Assembly (NCBI GenBank): GCA_047602295.1
Contig: JASGHP010000001.1
Coordinates: 4,650,001 to 4,714,000 of the forward strand
Direction: 5' to 3'
From: JACMLD01 sp047602295
Lineage (GTDB): Bacteria; Bacteroidota; Bacteroidia; Chitinophagales; Chitinophagaceae
Length of the DNA: 64,000 bases
The translations under genes and the position numbers were made by a program. Each line of letters starts with the position of its first letter. Within the stretch, counting starts at the first letter, position 1. Shown here piece after piece: positions 34,247 through 44,185 of this stretch. The notes under the pieces were generated by a model. It saw only the letters and a program-made list of their open reading frames with translations, did not search any database and was not told where the DNA came from.

Positions 34247-36259
34247 TTATCTCACCGGCATCCACACTGTCATATCAGATTTTCCACGATTTGCCCATGC
34301 GTAATAAGGAATCAGCTTAATCTTTACGGGTGTTTTTTTATTGCTCACAGGTTTATACAATGTGTTATGCCAATCTGTATGCGCTTTCATTTCCGCTTCA
34401 CCGCTTAATGTCATTACTGTGCCGCCGCTTATTTTTTCCGACTGTGGCAGCAACTTGACAGACGCAGGAAGCACTACATCAAAAATATTTTTACCTGGCA
34501 AATCAGGCGATTCAAGGCAGTACACAATCGGCCCTCTTTTTACCGTAACCTGGTTTTTTGTTTCTTCCACCAACGGGTTTGATTCAATCAGTGTAGCAGG
34601 CATAGCCAGGTTAAGAGAGATAACATCTCCAGGCTTCCATGCTTGTTGACAAATTGCATAACCCTGCTTTAGGCTTGTATTCTTTTGAACTACTCCATTT
34701 ATTTTTACACTGTACGATTGGCACCAGCCCGGAATTCTTAGATAAATAGTAAATGGCTTTTCAGGTACTTCTTTAATGCGAACACCAATTGCTCCATTCC
34801 AGGGGTAATCAGTAATTTCTTCTAACCGAATGGCAGCACCATCTTTTAATTTTGTATTCAGTTTATTACTTCCGTACAAATTCAGATACAATCCATCTTC
34901 GGCTACACTATACAGGTAGTTACTAACCTCGGCTACTGTTCTTACTTCGTTTGGAGGACAACAATCTGAAAGTGCTATATAAGACTGTCTGCCACCTTCC
35001 CATCTTAAATGATATGGATAATCAGCAGTAGCAGCCAGCGGGTTTGTGTAAAAGAATTTAGTGCCACTCATGCTAACGCCGCTTAGCACACTATTGTATA
35101 ATGCCAGCTCTGCAATATCAGCAAATCTTGCATCTCCGGTTATTTGCAACATGCGCCAGTTCCACAATACGTTGCCGATATTGGCGCAGGTTTCATTGTG
35201 CGCACTAAAATTGGGCAACTGATAATCTCGTCCATACGCCTGGTGAATTTTTTGCACTGTATCTGGTTTGTAAGATGTACCATCAACTGAAACGCCGTCA
35301 TACAACGCGCCGCAACCACCGGTTACATACATTTTATGATTTGTTACATCATCCCAAACTTTATCCAATGTCTTCAATAAAGAAGCATCTCCTGTTTCTG
35401 CATACACATCCGCCACACCTGCAAACAAATAATTAGCCCTCACCGCATGTCCTACAACGCCTTGCATATCTCTAACTGGTTGCCTGTCGCTGTTATCATC
35501 CGTTCCTTCAACGGTGCCTCGTATATCAATCAACTTTTTTACAAGCGCCAAATATTTTTTATCTCCTGTGGTACGATACAATTCTGTTATACCCATATAG
35601 TGAGAAGGGCAAACTGCATTGCGGGCTTGCTCAGGTGTGGCATGATTATAAAACTCAATTAAAAAATCTGCAGCTTTCCTGGCAATATCAAGCAAGCTGG
35701 TCTTACCTGTTGCACGATAATGCACACAGGCTGCTGTCATTAAATGACCAAAATTGTAAGCTTCAAAACTCAACTTATCATCAAACATTTTTGATTGACC
35801 ATTTTTCTTTTGCTCAATGATAGACTTTGTATAAATATAACCGTCAAATCTTTGAGCTTTGCCAATGACATTAATCACTGCATCCATTTGCGCATCCAAT
35901 GCCGGATCTTTTGTATTGGCATAAACCGCCGCTGCCGCTTCCAGCAGTTTATAAAAATCACCATCATGAAAAGAGGGACCACGAAAATCACCGGTATCCA
36001 ATCCTGCTGCTATACGAAAATTTTCAAAAGAGAAACAACTGTCCTTGCTGGTATAAACATTCCATAAGTGTGGTAATGTGGCATTGCGACAAACTGCAAA
36101 TCGATCAGCCCAAAAACCATTTGTCCATTGCACATCACCCAAGCCAATTGAATTGAGTTTTGCATAAGGACTTTGGCCAGTATTCAACAAACCGTTTTGC
36201 GCATGCATTTGTTGCAGCAACAAAATAGCGATCAATATCATCATTCCTCTTTTCATCAT
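34247..36259 (-). CDS. GH127-family beta-L-arabinofuranosidase-like glycosidase
   Basis: The 670-residue secreted protein (signal peptide about 1-20) has the (alpha/alpha)6 DUF1680/GH127 fold. Key regions are FENFRIAAGLDTGDFRG, YVTGGCGALYDGVS, HNETCANIGNVLWNWRM with the metal-binding Glu, and ALSDCCPPNEVRT with the catalytic/metal Cys cluster; a C-terminal beta-sandwich follows. GH127 and relatives cleave beta-L-arabinofuranose, or aceric acid in RG-II. It starts 72 bases after the GH78 stop on the same strand, consistent with one pectin side-chain operon. Confidence 0.9.
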   Translation of the reverse strand: MMKRGMMILIAILLLQQMHAQNGLLNTGQSPYAKLNSIGLGDVQWTNGFWADRFAVCRNATLPHLWNVYTSKDSCFSFENFRIAAGLDTGDFRGPSFHDGDFYKLLEAAAAVYANTKDPALDAQMDAVINVIGKAQRFDGYIYTKSIIEQKKNGQSKMFDDKLSFEAYNFGHLMTAACVHYRATGKTSLLDIARKAADFLIEFYNHATPEQARNAVCPSHYMGITELYRTTGDKKYLALVKKLIDIRGTVEGTDDNSDRQPVRDMQGVVGHAVRANYLFAGVADVYAETGDASLLKTLDKVWDDVTNHKMYVTGGCGALYDGVSVDGTSYKPDTVQKIHQAYGRDYQLPNFSAHNETCANIGNVLWNWRMLQITGDARFADIAELALYNSVLSGVSMSGTKFFYTNPLAATADYPYHLRWEGGRQSYIALSDCCPPNEVRTVAEVSNYLYSVAEDGLYLNLYGSNKLNTKLKDGAAIRLEEITDYPWNGAIGVRIKEVPEKPFTIYLRIPGWCQSYSVKINGVVQKNTSLKQGYAICQQAWKPGDVISLNLAMPATLIESNPLVEETKNQVTVKRGPIVYCLESPDLPGKNIFDVVLPASVKLLPQSEKISGGTVMTLSGEAEMKAHTDWHNTLYKPVSNKKTPVKIKLIPYYAWANRGKSDMTVWMPVR

Positions 36260-36331
36260 TTTTATTTAACCAGCAGTGTCTATATTAATGTCATTCCTTC
36301 GGGATTTTTCTGTGCAACAGTCTCCAACCAT

Positions 36332-38566
36332 TTAATTCAATTTATAATTGATCGTATATGATTTATCTTTTTCAATGCTTAATTCATATTGACCATTGCC
36401 TGCATCTTTAATCACGCCCTCTTTGCAAACCGGTTTTGATTTGCTTTTAAATTTTAAAACACCAGTTCCGGTGGCGCCTTTCACTTTTATCTGCTTGTTG
36501 TTTACATACAGTTCCACTTCTCCCTGTGGTGTTGGCACTTTTCCCTGCATCCACTGCAGTCCGCCAAGATTGGGTTCAATAACATAGTTTGAATAGCCAG
36601 GTGCTGTTGGTTTAATACCTAAATAATATTTCCCCAACAAATACAATGGACTGGCTCCCCATGCATGACAAAGACTTTTACCAAATGGCCTTCCATACAT
36701 GGCATAGTGTTCTGCTCCTTTTTTTGCAGGGTCATATTCTTCCCAAAAAGAGGTAGCGCCTAATTGCAACATGCTTCCCCAATAGTCTTTAATTCTTTTC
36801 AAAACATATTCCTGCTCGCCCATAGCGCAAAGCGATTCCAATTCATAAAACTGCATGTAAGGCGTTGTTATCTTTTGAATTGAATCGTTTAGCAATACAG
36901 ATTTCTTTACCGCTTCTTTCTGTGTTGGTGAAAAGTAATCAAAGAAAATAGCAAACATATTTGCATAGCGGGTTACATTGTCTGTTTGTTTTCCATTGAT
37001 GCGACTATGCACCAATGCCTGTTTGCTATCATTCCAATACAGTGTAAATAATTGCTGCCTTAATTGTTCTGCCAACTGTTTGTAATTCGTCTGCCCTTTT
37101 TTGTCTCCGGCAATACCGGCACACAATGTCATTGTTTCAAGGCTGCGGCAAAACAACAACTGCTCAAAACTTAATTCACCTTGTTTGCTCATACCGCGTG
37201 CCCAGTCAATAAAGATCCAATCACCAGGCATGCCTTCCAGCAATCCATTTTGATTGCGCCTGCCCAGGCAAAAGTCCATCATGCTTTTCATGCGGGGATA
37301 GTTCTGCCTTAGAAAAGCCGTATCGCCGCTATATTGGTAATAATCGTAAATGCTCATAAACCAATACAGTGTATAATCCATAATGGTGTTGATGTGAGAT
37401 GTAACCGGATCTTTACCACGTAATGCGTATATGCTGCGTTTTACTGTCTCATTATCGTTCATCAGATAATAATTCATGAGATAGCTTTGGTAAGCATCTC
37501 CACTCCATACCCACCTGTCTCTTTTAATTCCATCAATAAAAAACTCCCGCGTACATAAATGCAGAGTGTATTTAGCGGTCTCGTATATTTTATTAATACT
37601 CTCGTCTGAGCATGTAAATCCGCCTTTATCCGGAAGCGCCGCATATTCGTGCAACATGGAAACATTGTTTACCGTCATGTTGTTATCATACTTCAGATGC
37701 ACATAGCGATATGCTCTTGACACAATCAATGTAGTATCTGTTTCACTGTTTGCATTGATTGAAATTCGATCCAGCAATTCACACTGATCCGCAGACATGG
37801 CTTCTTCTTTCGACTCGCCATAATAAATAGAAATAGTGCCTTTGCCTTTTACGCCGTGCAGTCTAAGAAAGCCGAATGTTTCTTTTCCAAAGTCGGTGAT
37901 CAATCCATCATTTACTTTTGTAACAGACACTGCTGGTAATGGTGTTACAGGCAGTTTAAATGCAGAAGGCAATTGATTGGCTTCATTAAAATTCCAGCAA
38001 CCGGCATTTACCCAGGTTGTAGAAGAAACGTCTGATGAAACACCGGTTTGATCTATCCATTCTTTGTTTTCGAAAGTGGATAACCAGGAAGTATCCGATA
38101 CAATGTTTTTGCCTTTTACAAAAAGCGCCGGCACATGTGCCTGGTTGAATATTTTAAATGCAATAGTATGCTTACCTGCGGGAACTGTTATTTGTGCAGG
38201 CATTCCTTCCAATGCTTTTCCATCTATTCTTACATGAAAATCGCCTTCTACGGCAATGCTTACCTGTTCCGGCTGTTGCAGCGTGATGGTTTTTGTAAAC
38301 TCTACCAGCGTGTAATAACTATCCATCTTCCAGAATACGGGAAGAAAAGCACCACGTTCTGTACGGCGGTTCTGCATCTGGTTGGAAAGCGCTATCTCGT
38401 AATCGCCGGGATACCAAATCCAGGTGGCTGTTTGTGCAATGGCGGGAATGGTTGTGATGGAGGCGCTGAATAGTATTACCCAAAGTACAAGAGTGCGACG
38501 CAACGACTGTTGCCTTTGTATTCTGTCGCCGGGTTCAAAAAAAAGTTTAATCATGTTCATAAGCAT
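36332..38566 (-). CDS. GH78 alpha-L-rhamnosidase family protein (744 aa)
   Basis: The start ATG overlaps the SSS transporter stop by one base (TAATG). After a hydrophobic leader (LWVILFSASITTIPAIAQ) come N-terminal beta-sandwiches (WIWYPGDYE, VRIDGKALEG), an (alpha/alpha)6 domain and a C-terminal sandwich (YSNYVIEPNLGGLQW). In the GH78 acid motif, normally ...RxERLGWTGD, this protein has KRDRWVWSGD with Asp in place of Glu; the second acid region LGATSFWEEYDP is kept. The N-terminus contains the repeat-like sequence GCGTCGCACTCTT within its leader codons. It probably removes L-rhamnose from RG side chains. Confidence 0.88.
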   Translation of the reverse strand: MLMNMIKLFFEPGDRIQRQQSLRRTLVLWVILFSASITTIPAIAQTATWIWYPGDYEIALSNQMQNRRTERGAFLPVFWKMDSYYTLVEFTKTITLQQPEQVSIAVEGDFHVRIDGKALEGMPAQITVPAGKHTIAFKIFNQAHVPALFVKGKNIVSDTSWLSTFENKEWIDQTGVSSDVSSTTWVNAGCWNFNEANQLPSAFKLPVTPLPAVSVTKVNDGLITDFGKETFGFLRLHGVKGKGTISIYYGESKEEAMSADQCELLDRISINANSETDTTLIVSRAYRYVHLKYDNNMTVNNVSMLHEYAALPDKGGFTCSDESINKIYETAKYTLHLCTREFFIDGIKRDRWVWSGDAYQSYLMNYYLMNDNETVKRSIYALRGKDPVTSHINTIMDYTLYWFMSIYDYYQYSGDTAFLRQNYPRMKSMMDFCLGRRNQNGLLEGMPGDWIFIDWARGMSKQGELSFEQLLFCRSLETMTLCAGIAGDKKGQTNYKQLAEQLRQQLFTLYWNDSKQALVHSRINGKQTDNVTRYANMFAIFFDYFSPTQKEAVKKSVLLNDSIQKITTPYMQFYELESLCAMGEQEYVLKRIKDYWGSMLQLGATSFWEEYDPAKKGAEHYAMYGRPFGKSLCHAWGASPLYLLGKYYLGIKPTAPGYSNYVIEPNLGGLQWMQGKVPTPQGEVELYVNNKQIKVKGATGTGVLKFKSKSKPVCKEGVIKDAGNGQYELSIEKDKSYTINYKLN

Positions 38567-40149
38567 TAATAACCGTTAAAGAAAATATACAGGCCCAATA
38601 TTGTTAGGCCCAGCAAGGTAAATAAAACTTTTACTCTTCGCGATGTCTTTGGCATTGTGGCAAGGGAAGCATTTTCTATATTGGTTACGGGTGTTCTATC
38701 TGTAAGTGAAACAATGATAGCTGTAATAAAAAGTATGGTAAATATATCGAAGGACAAGAGCAGGTAATGCGGCCAGAAACTGTATTTGTCTGGTGTGAGT
38801 ACCCAAAGATACAAAACGCCTACGCCAAGACTGAACGCAGAACCATAAGAGAGTATTCCGTTGACAGCTTTACGTGTTGTTCTTTTCCAGAATACCGACA
38901 ACAGGAACACAACAGAAAGCGGTGGCGCAATAAAGCCCAGCACAGACTGAAAGATATCAAACAACTTCAAGCCTTTAATATTATCGATAGCTAATGCCAT
39001 TAGCACAGCAAAGACGCAACCAGCCACCACCGTTAGACGACCTACTTTTATGATCTGCTGATTGTTTGCAGCGGGATTGATCTTCTTTGCATAGATATCC
39101 TTTGTAAACACGGTGCTCAATGCATTTAATGATGAGCCGATAGTGCCTACCAGCACAGCTACCAGCACAACAATTACCAAACCATTCATGCCGGGAGGAA
39201 AAAGATTGGTGACCATGGTCATATACGCTTCATCTGCACTCTTTAAATTGGGAAATAGCAGGAAACAAAGAATGCCGGGGATAATAAACAATGGCAACGC
39301 TAATATCTTTAACCATCCAATAAAATTTACGCCTAATTGTCCCTGCTCTAAATTTCTTGCTCCCAGTACAGATTGTACCATGGCCTGGTCTGTGCAAAAG
39401 AAAGCAACCGCCGCAACGGGATAACCTAACAACAATGCAGGCCACGGATATTTTGTATCGCTGGCAGCATGGATTAAGTTCCAGTAATGAGCAGGCGCTT
39501 TATGAAACATAGCGCTGATGCCACCTACTTTTTGCAAACCGATATAAGAAAGCGTAAGTGAAACCAGTATCAGCAAGATCATTTGAAACACATTTACCCT
39601 TGCAATAGCTTTTAACCCTCCGGCAAAAGTGAATATGCCAGAAAACAATACCAGCACAATAACAGACTGCCACATGGGGATACCAACGACTTGCCGAACT
39701 AAAAAACCACCGGCAAATAAACCCAGTGATAGCCACGATAATAACATTTTAACCAATGCATACCAGGCCAGGATGTTTTGTGTGCTGCTGCCATAACGTT
39801 TGCCCATAAACTCTGGTATGGTAGTTACCTTCATAGCTATATACCGTGGAGCAAAAACGGTAGCCAGCAACAATAAAAAGACAAAGGCATACCATTCAAA
39901 ATTGGCACCAACAACACCCATGCTGTAACCAAGACTGGCAAACGTAAGCAATGAAGATGGGCCAACATTGGTGCCCCACATATTAAAACCGATATTGTAC
40001 CAGTTGAGTGAATTTCCTGCCAGGAAAAGATTTTCATCTTTTTTCTTTTTGCCAAAACTGGCCATATAACCAATCAGCAAAAGCAGCAGCATATACACAG
40101 CTACTATTACAAAATCTATGGTCTTCAGCTTATCGTAGATGGTATTCAT
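38566..40149 (-). CDS. Sodium:solute symporter (SSS/SGLT family)
   Basis: The 527-residue inner-membrane protein has about 13-14 hydrophobic segments. Family marks are FLAGNSLNWYNIGFNMWGTNVGPSS near the start, YALVKMLLSWLSLGLFAGG, GLKAIARVNVFQM and GTIGSSLNALSTVFTKDIY. It imports a sugar or acid-sugar with sodium. It is sandwiched between the Gfo/Idh oxidoreductase (9 bases before) and GH78 (1-base overlap), so it likely takes up a product of this locus; the substrate is unknown. Confidence 0.92.
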   Translation of the reverse strand: MNTIYDKLKTIDFVIVAVYMLLLLLIGYMASFGKKKKDENLFLAGNSLNWYNIGFNMWGTNVGPSSLLTFASLGYSMGVVGANFEWYAFVFLLLLATVFAPRYIAMKVTTIPEFMGKRYGSSTQNILAWYALVKMLLSWLSLGLFAGGFLVRQVVGIPMWQSVIVLVLFSGIFTFAGGLKAIARVNVFQMILLILVSLTLSYIGLQKVGGISAMFHKAPAHYWNLIHAASDTKYPWPALLLGYPVAAVAFFCTDQAMVQSVLGARNLEQGQLGVNFIGWLKILALPLFIIPGILCFLLFPNLKSADEAYMTMVTNLFPPGMNGLVIVVLVAVLVGTIGSSLNALSTVFTKDIYAKKINPAANNQQIIKVGRLTVVAGCVFAVLMALAIDNIKGLKLFDIFQSVLGFIAPPLSVVFLLSVFWKRTTRKAVNGILSYGSAFSLGVGVLYLWVLTPDKYSFWPHYLLLSFDIFTILFITAIIVSLTDRTPVTNIENASLATMPKTSRRVKVLFTLLGLTILGLYIFFNGY

Positions 40150-40158
40150 TGGCAGTTT

Positions 40159-41235
40159 TTACAGCAAGTCTTTTAAACCATATTCGTTTAACGTATCACT
40201 CATTTTAACAGGCATACCTGTTTGCAAACTTTTATCCATCGCCTGCAGCAATGCCACTGTACCTATACCTTCTTTCATATCCGGGTATGCTGTAAAATTT
40301 TGTTCGATAGAATCTACAAAATATTCCAGGTAGTTTTGGTACTCGCCTGCATGGTGGCTTTGCCCTTCAAAACGGAAAAAGTGTTTCAATTTGGCATCGC
40401 CCCAGGTAATTACTTTTTCTTCGCCGGTTTTATCAGTAATAGCATAACGCAGTTCATGGTAATCGGCCTGGCTGGCGCCTTCTGTGCAGCGAACAATACA
40501 ACTCATACCACTCTCACGAGAAGTGGGTTGTACCGGACCTGTATATGCACCGCTTACACGGGCAATGCGTCCATCTGTAGAGCGAAAAATAAAATGCATG
40601 GTATCTTCATTTTTCAAACCCGCAGTTTTTCCGTTGGAGCTAATCATGCCATAGCCCATTACTTCTTCTATATTAGGTAAATACCAGCGTATAAAATCTA
40701 CCGGGTGACTCAACCCGCCATACAACCATTTAAAAGAATTTTCCAGTGCCCATTTTTTTTCCAGGAACCAGCGATGGTCTGCATTATAATGACTTTCTAC
40801 AGTGATAAGATCACCCATTAACCCCGCTTCATAATCTTGCCGTTGTTTTTTATAGGGTTCAAAAAAGCGAGAGCTTTGGCCGATAAAAACTTTTTTGCCT
40901 GTTTGCTTTTGCAATTCCAATAATTCTTTCGCATCGGACAAATTATCTATAAAAGGTTTGGTGCAAACCACGTGTTTGTCGTGCAATAAAGCTTGCTTAA
41001 CATGAGCAGCATGCAAATGATCCGGCGTATAAATAGCAATGATGTCGATGCTCTTATTATCAAGCATATCCTGGTACTCCGTAGTGTACTCGTGTATCCT
41101 GAATTCATCAGCACGTTTGATGCACATATCGCGGTTACTATCGCAAATCATAGCCAGGTGCAGCTTGCGGCTATGCATAGCTGCGGAAATTGTACTACGG
41201 CCTTCGCCTAATCCTAAGATTCCTATTGATAGCAT
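40159..41235 (-). CDS. Gfo/Idh/MocA-family oxidoreductase
   Basis: From the ATG at 41235 the product is 358 residues; an upstream TTG would add 5. The N-terminal Rossmann fold begins MLSIGILGLGEG; YTPDHLHAAHVKQALLHDKHVVCTKPF carries the typical E/C-K-P catalytic lysine region. The C-terminal domain holds GGLSHPVDFIRWYLP with the conserved His. These NAD(P)-dependent enzymes oxidise sugars or sugar acids; D-apiose dehydrogenase belongs to the same superfamily, so this is one candidate for an upstream step of the RuBisCO-like cassette. That link is inference. Cytoplasmic. Confidence 0.9.
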   Translation of the reverse strand: MLSIGILGLGEGRSTISAAMHSRKLHLAMICDSNRDMCIKRADEFRIHEYTTEYQDMLDNKSIDIIAIYTPDHLHAAHVKQALLHDKHVVCTKPFIDNLSDAKELLELQKQTGKKVFIGQSSRFFEPYKKQRQDYEAGLMGDLITVESHYNADHRWFLEKKWALENSFKWLYGGLSHPVDFIRWYLPNIEEVMGYGMISSNGKTAGLKNEDTMHFIFRSTDGRIARVSGAYTGPVQPTSRESGMSCIVRCTEGASQADYHELRYAITDKTGEEKVITWGDAKLKHFFRFEGQSHHAGEYQNYLEYFVDSIEQNFTAYPDMKEGIGTVALLQAMDKSLQTGMPVKMSDTLNEYGLKDLL

Positions 41236-41362
41236 AATATTAATTAGCAATTAAAAATTAGTAATTAGTAATTTTTTAATTTCGAGATTTTGAGCGCAAA
41301 TTGGGCAACCGTAAAGATCGCCCCCATCATTTTCACATTTCCACACTCATCACATTTTCACA
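41236..41362. repeat. Two heptamer arrays between Gfo/Idh and GH141-like genes
   Basis: Positions 41240-41275 are AATTAGCAATTAAAAATTAG and TAATTAGTAATTTTTT units, the same unit type as at 52563-52593. Positions 41329-41362 are CATTTTCACATTTCCACAC units that extend into the last codons of the GH141-like gene: its terminal Asn-Val-Lys-Met-stop is written by AATGTGAAAATGTGA. Confidence 0.7.
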
Positions 41363-43857
41363 TTTTTAAAAAACACCCAGGTCTCCCCCTTCTTCGTTCC
41401 TTCAATACCTTCCTGGTAATTCTTCATGATATTGTTCCACTCCACCACACGCGGATTGTTCTCTGTTGTTTTTGGATTGAGCTTATCAAGGCTCTCTCCT
41501 TTTGGTATGCTTATTACCAGCATCAATTGCCTTCCGTTTTTAAATATTAGCAATTGCTGAAAACTGGCATTGCAAAAGCCTTTTGAAATTTCAGGCCATT
41601 TTTGAAATTGCGTAGCATGATAATCCAAATACGCTTTTTGCTTTTTAGGATCAGCCACCATGTTCGCGGTGAGTATTACATGATCCCATTCAGCCGCTAC
41701 AGTTTTATCATCGCAATTTTTTGATTTATCGAAATGATAAAACAGATCGGGATATGATCTTACCTGCGCATCGGGGAAAGCATTTTTAAGTTTATTGGTA
41801 AAAGACATTACATCAATAACCTTGTCAAATACCACGAAGTGATTCTTCCATTGATACACGGCATTGCTGTCCATTTTATATTGGGCTAGAAGATTGCGGA
41901 GTTTTGCCAGATCGAATTGTTTGTTTTCTGCCTGCACCAATTCAATTATTTCAAAATGTTCTTCATTAATAGGCAGGTTAAGTTGTGCGGCTGTCTTTTC
42001 TTTTGCCAGGTATTGATAAGCAGTTTGCAACCCCGCATTTTGTTTAATGGATGCTGCAGCCTTTGGACCGTTATTGCTCCATTCATTCCCAGGGCCATTG
42101 GCATTTTGCAAATATTTTTCAGAAGGCGTCCAGTTATCTTTCACTGTTATATAAGAAGAGCCTTCATCTGTATACAAATAAAACCAGTGAGAAGGCAAAT
42201 GGGCATAAGGTGCTTTATAAATGCTATCAATATAATTCTCTGCAATCAGCGAACCGGGTTGGGCACTCAATGTATAAATGCCGGCACAATCATAATTGTG
42301 TTTGCCATAATAATGAATTTTATTATCAATGACTTTATTGTTACGCATCATATTCTCCGACGGGTTCCATCCCCAACCTATGCTGATGCCAGTGTAACCA
42401 ACATTTTCAATTTCATTGTGGCTAATTTCCGTATTACGTGTATAACCAACGCCAATGCCCACGCATCCCCAGTCTTCGTTGGTAGCATCGGTTATAAGAT
42501 TATTGCTGATACGAAGGCTATCGCACACTTCTCTTTCATCTTTGGGTTTATAAGTCAAATGAATTTCCTGTGCTTCATCTGCAAAAACGCCAGCAAGAAT
42601 GGCTGTACCGCCAATGTCTTTGAACAAACTGCCATTGACATAATTATTATGCGATCCTTTAAAAAAATCCAATGCAGTAGAAGCCGTATGCTTAAACTGG
42701 CAATTATCAAAGCCGCAATTTGCTGCCCAGGAAACCTGTATTGCTGCTGCGGGGCGACCAATCCATGCCTGGTTATCGAGATGGGGGTTTTCTTTTGTAC
42801 CGGCAGGTTTTAATTTGTAGGCTTCTGTCATATACATGCCAGCCTGGTGCGGCACAAGACCAAACTGTGAAGGGCGTAACCAACTGCTATGCTCAAACGA
42901 AATATTTTTGAAGAAAACATTTGTTACAGGATGTTCTGCTATGCCTTCTATTTTAACAATGGTTTCTGCAACAGGCACAACAACATTTGCTTTGATAAGA
43001 TCTTCACCTTGCTTTGGCCAGTAATATAATTTGTGATTGATTTTATCTAACCACCACTCTCCTGGTTCATCTAGAAACTCAATAGCATTGGTAAGATTGA
43101 ATGCAGAGTTGCCGGTTTCCTTTGAAAGCCAGGGTGCAGGCCAAGGGTGTTCGTTTTGGATTTTACTTTCCGGTTGCTGAAAAAATAAAACGGCGCTATC
43201 ACCTTGTTGCACTATTTTTTTTATTCTCAATATCGCAATGGCCCACCATTGATGAATAAACATTTCTGCGCCTTTGATATCAGCTAATTTTTTATTCAAC
43301 GGGATAACACAATATGCGTCCTTTTTATTCCAATTCAGAATGCGACCCATGCTATCTCCATTGTATAATTTTGCACGAACTGCTTTTACATCGTTTACCC
43401 ATAGCTGCCTGAAATCAGTAAGCTCGGGATAAACATTTAAATCTGCTACCCAAACTTTGCCTTGTGCCACAGCAGGTAAACCGTTTATTTTTTGTACAGA
43501 TCTTTTCCAATTGTTTATTTCAATGCCGCCACTAAAAACAGGATTGTCGCCCGATGCTGCTTCAATAATAGTAGGGCTTGCTGCTGTACCTGCATCTTCT
43601 GGTCGAATCATCAATGATTCATAAAAATGATAAACACCTTCTGCAATAATAATGTGAATGCCATTTGCTATTGACTCATCATTCAAACGCCGCAGCTCCC
43701 TTGCTTTTCGCAAGGCCGCGGCTATACTGGCTAATGGATGGTCTTTTGTACCGGAGTTTGAATCGGCGCCATTGAGAGATACATAAATATCGGCTGCCCT
43801 GCTGCTGCAAACAGTTAATAATAGAAGAAGTAAAAAACAGGCAGGCAACCGTCTCAT
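41350..43857 (-). CDS. GH141-like beta-helix protein fused to an L-rhamnose-mutarotase-like domain
   Basis: The 835-residue secreted protein (signal peptide about 1-21) has two parts. Residues ~20-625 are a right-handed parallel beta-helix of the GH141 type (DIYVSLNGADSNSGTKDHPL, ISFEHSSWLRPS, IGVGYTRNTEISHNEIENVGYTGISIGWGW). GH141 includes an RG-II alpha-L-fucosidase. Residues ~630-835 resemble secreted L-rhamnose-mutarotase proteins: an inner half with NAVYQWKNHFVVFDKV and a core EWDHVILTANMVADP..., YHATQFQKWPEISKGF, FKNGRQLMLVISIP. The fusion would couple sugar release and anomer conversion. The C-terminus (KNVKM) is written by a repeat array. The GH141 call is moderately secure, the mutarotase domain is clear. 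Confidence 0.82.
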   Translation of the reverse strand: MRRLPACFLLLLLLTVCSSRAADIYVSLNGADSNSGTKDHPLASIAAALRKARELRRLNDESIANGIHIIIAEGVYHFYESLMIRPEDAGTAASPTIIEAASGDNPVFSGGIEINNWKRSVQKINGLPAVAQGKVWVADLNVYPELTDFRQLWVNDVKAVRAKLYNGDSMGRILNWNKKDAYCVIPLNKKLADIKGAEMFIHQWWAIAILRIKKIVQQGDSAVLFFQQPESKIQNEHPWPAPWLSKETGNSAFNLTNAIEFLDEPGEWWLDKINHKLYYWPKQGEDLIKANVVVPVAETIVKIEGIAEHPVTNVFFKNISFEHSSWLRPSQFGLVPHQAGMYMTEAYKLKPAGTKENPHLDNQAWIGRPAAAIQVSWAANCGFDNCQFKHTASTALDFFKGSHNNYVNGSLFKDIGGTAILAGVFADEAQEIHLTYKPKDEREVCDSLRISNNLITDATNEDWGCVGIGVGYTRNTEISHNEIENVGYTGISIGWGWNPSENMMRNNKVIDNKIHYYGKHNYDCAGIYTLSAQPGSLIAENYIDSIYKAPYAHLPSHWFYLYTDEGSSYITVKDNWTPSEKYLQNANGPGNEWSNNGPKAAASIKQNAGLQTAYQYLAKEKTAAQLNLPINEEHFEIIELVQAENKQFDLAKLRNLLAQYKMDSNAVYQWKNHFVVFDKVIDVMSFTNKLKNAFPDAQVRSYPDLFYHFDKSKNCDDKTVAAEWDHVILTANMVADPKKQKAYLDYHATQFQKWPEISKGFCNASFQQLLIFKNGRQLMLVISIPKGESLDKLNPKTTENNPRVVEWNNIMKNYQEGIEGTKKGETWVFFKNVKM

Positions 43858-44185
43858 TTTGTATTGTTAAACGCCTCAGTAAGCGGTTAATATTTTGAAT
43901 AAATGTACCGACGCGGCTTACCCGGAAAAAGGCTAGTATTTACTAAAAAGATGGAAAATATTACTATTTAAAGATAGGCTTTAAGAGGAATTATAAAAGG
44001 TAAGAACATCTCAAACGGTGAATACGAGTTTGTATCCAGGATAATCTTTTGAACCTGGCGATGAATCTTTGGGCAGCATCGTTGCGTCGCAGTACGTTCA
44101 TCGGCAAAGCTTTGAGCAGCTTTAGGTTGCTCCACAATATCGCCTTTAAAATGCCAGCAACTTTAAGTCCTGATAACCTACATAA
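43858..44185. repeat. Gap without genes; GCATCGTTG-family repeat copy 4
   Basis: Positions 44051-44140 hold GAACCTGGCGATGAATCTTTG, GGCAGCATCGTTGCGTCGCA and GAGCAGCTTTAGGTTGCTCC. The left 190 bases are AT-rich and presumably contain the GH141-like promoter, but I find no exact consensus. No open frame looks real. Confidence 0.65.

Noticed and set aside
41917..42813. A 298-codon plus-strand frame opposite the GH141-like gene
   Set aside because: It lies wholly inside a well-supported minus-strand gene and its translation is rich in Cys, Phe and Ile without any domain; it is a shadow frame.
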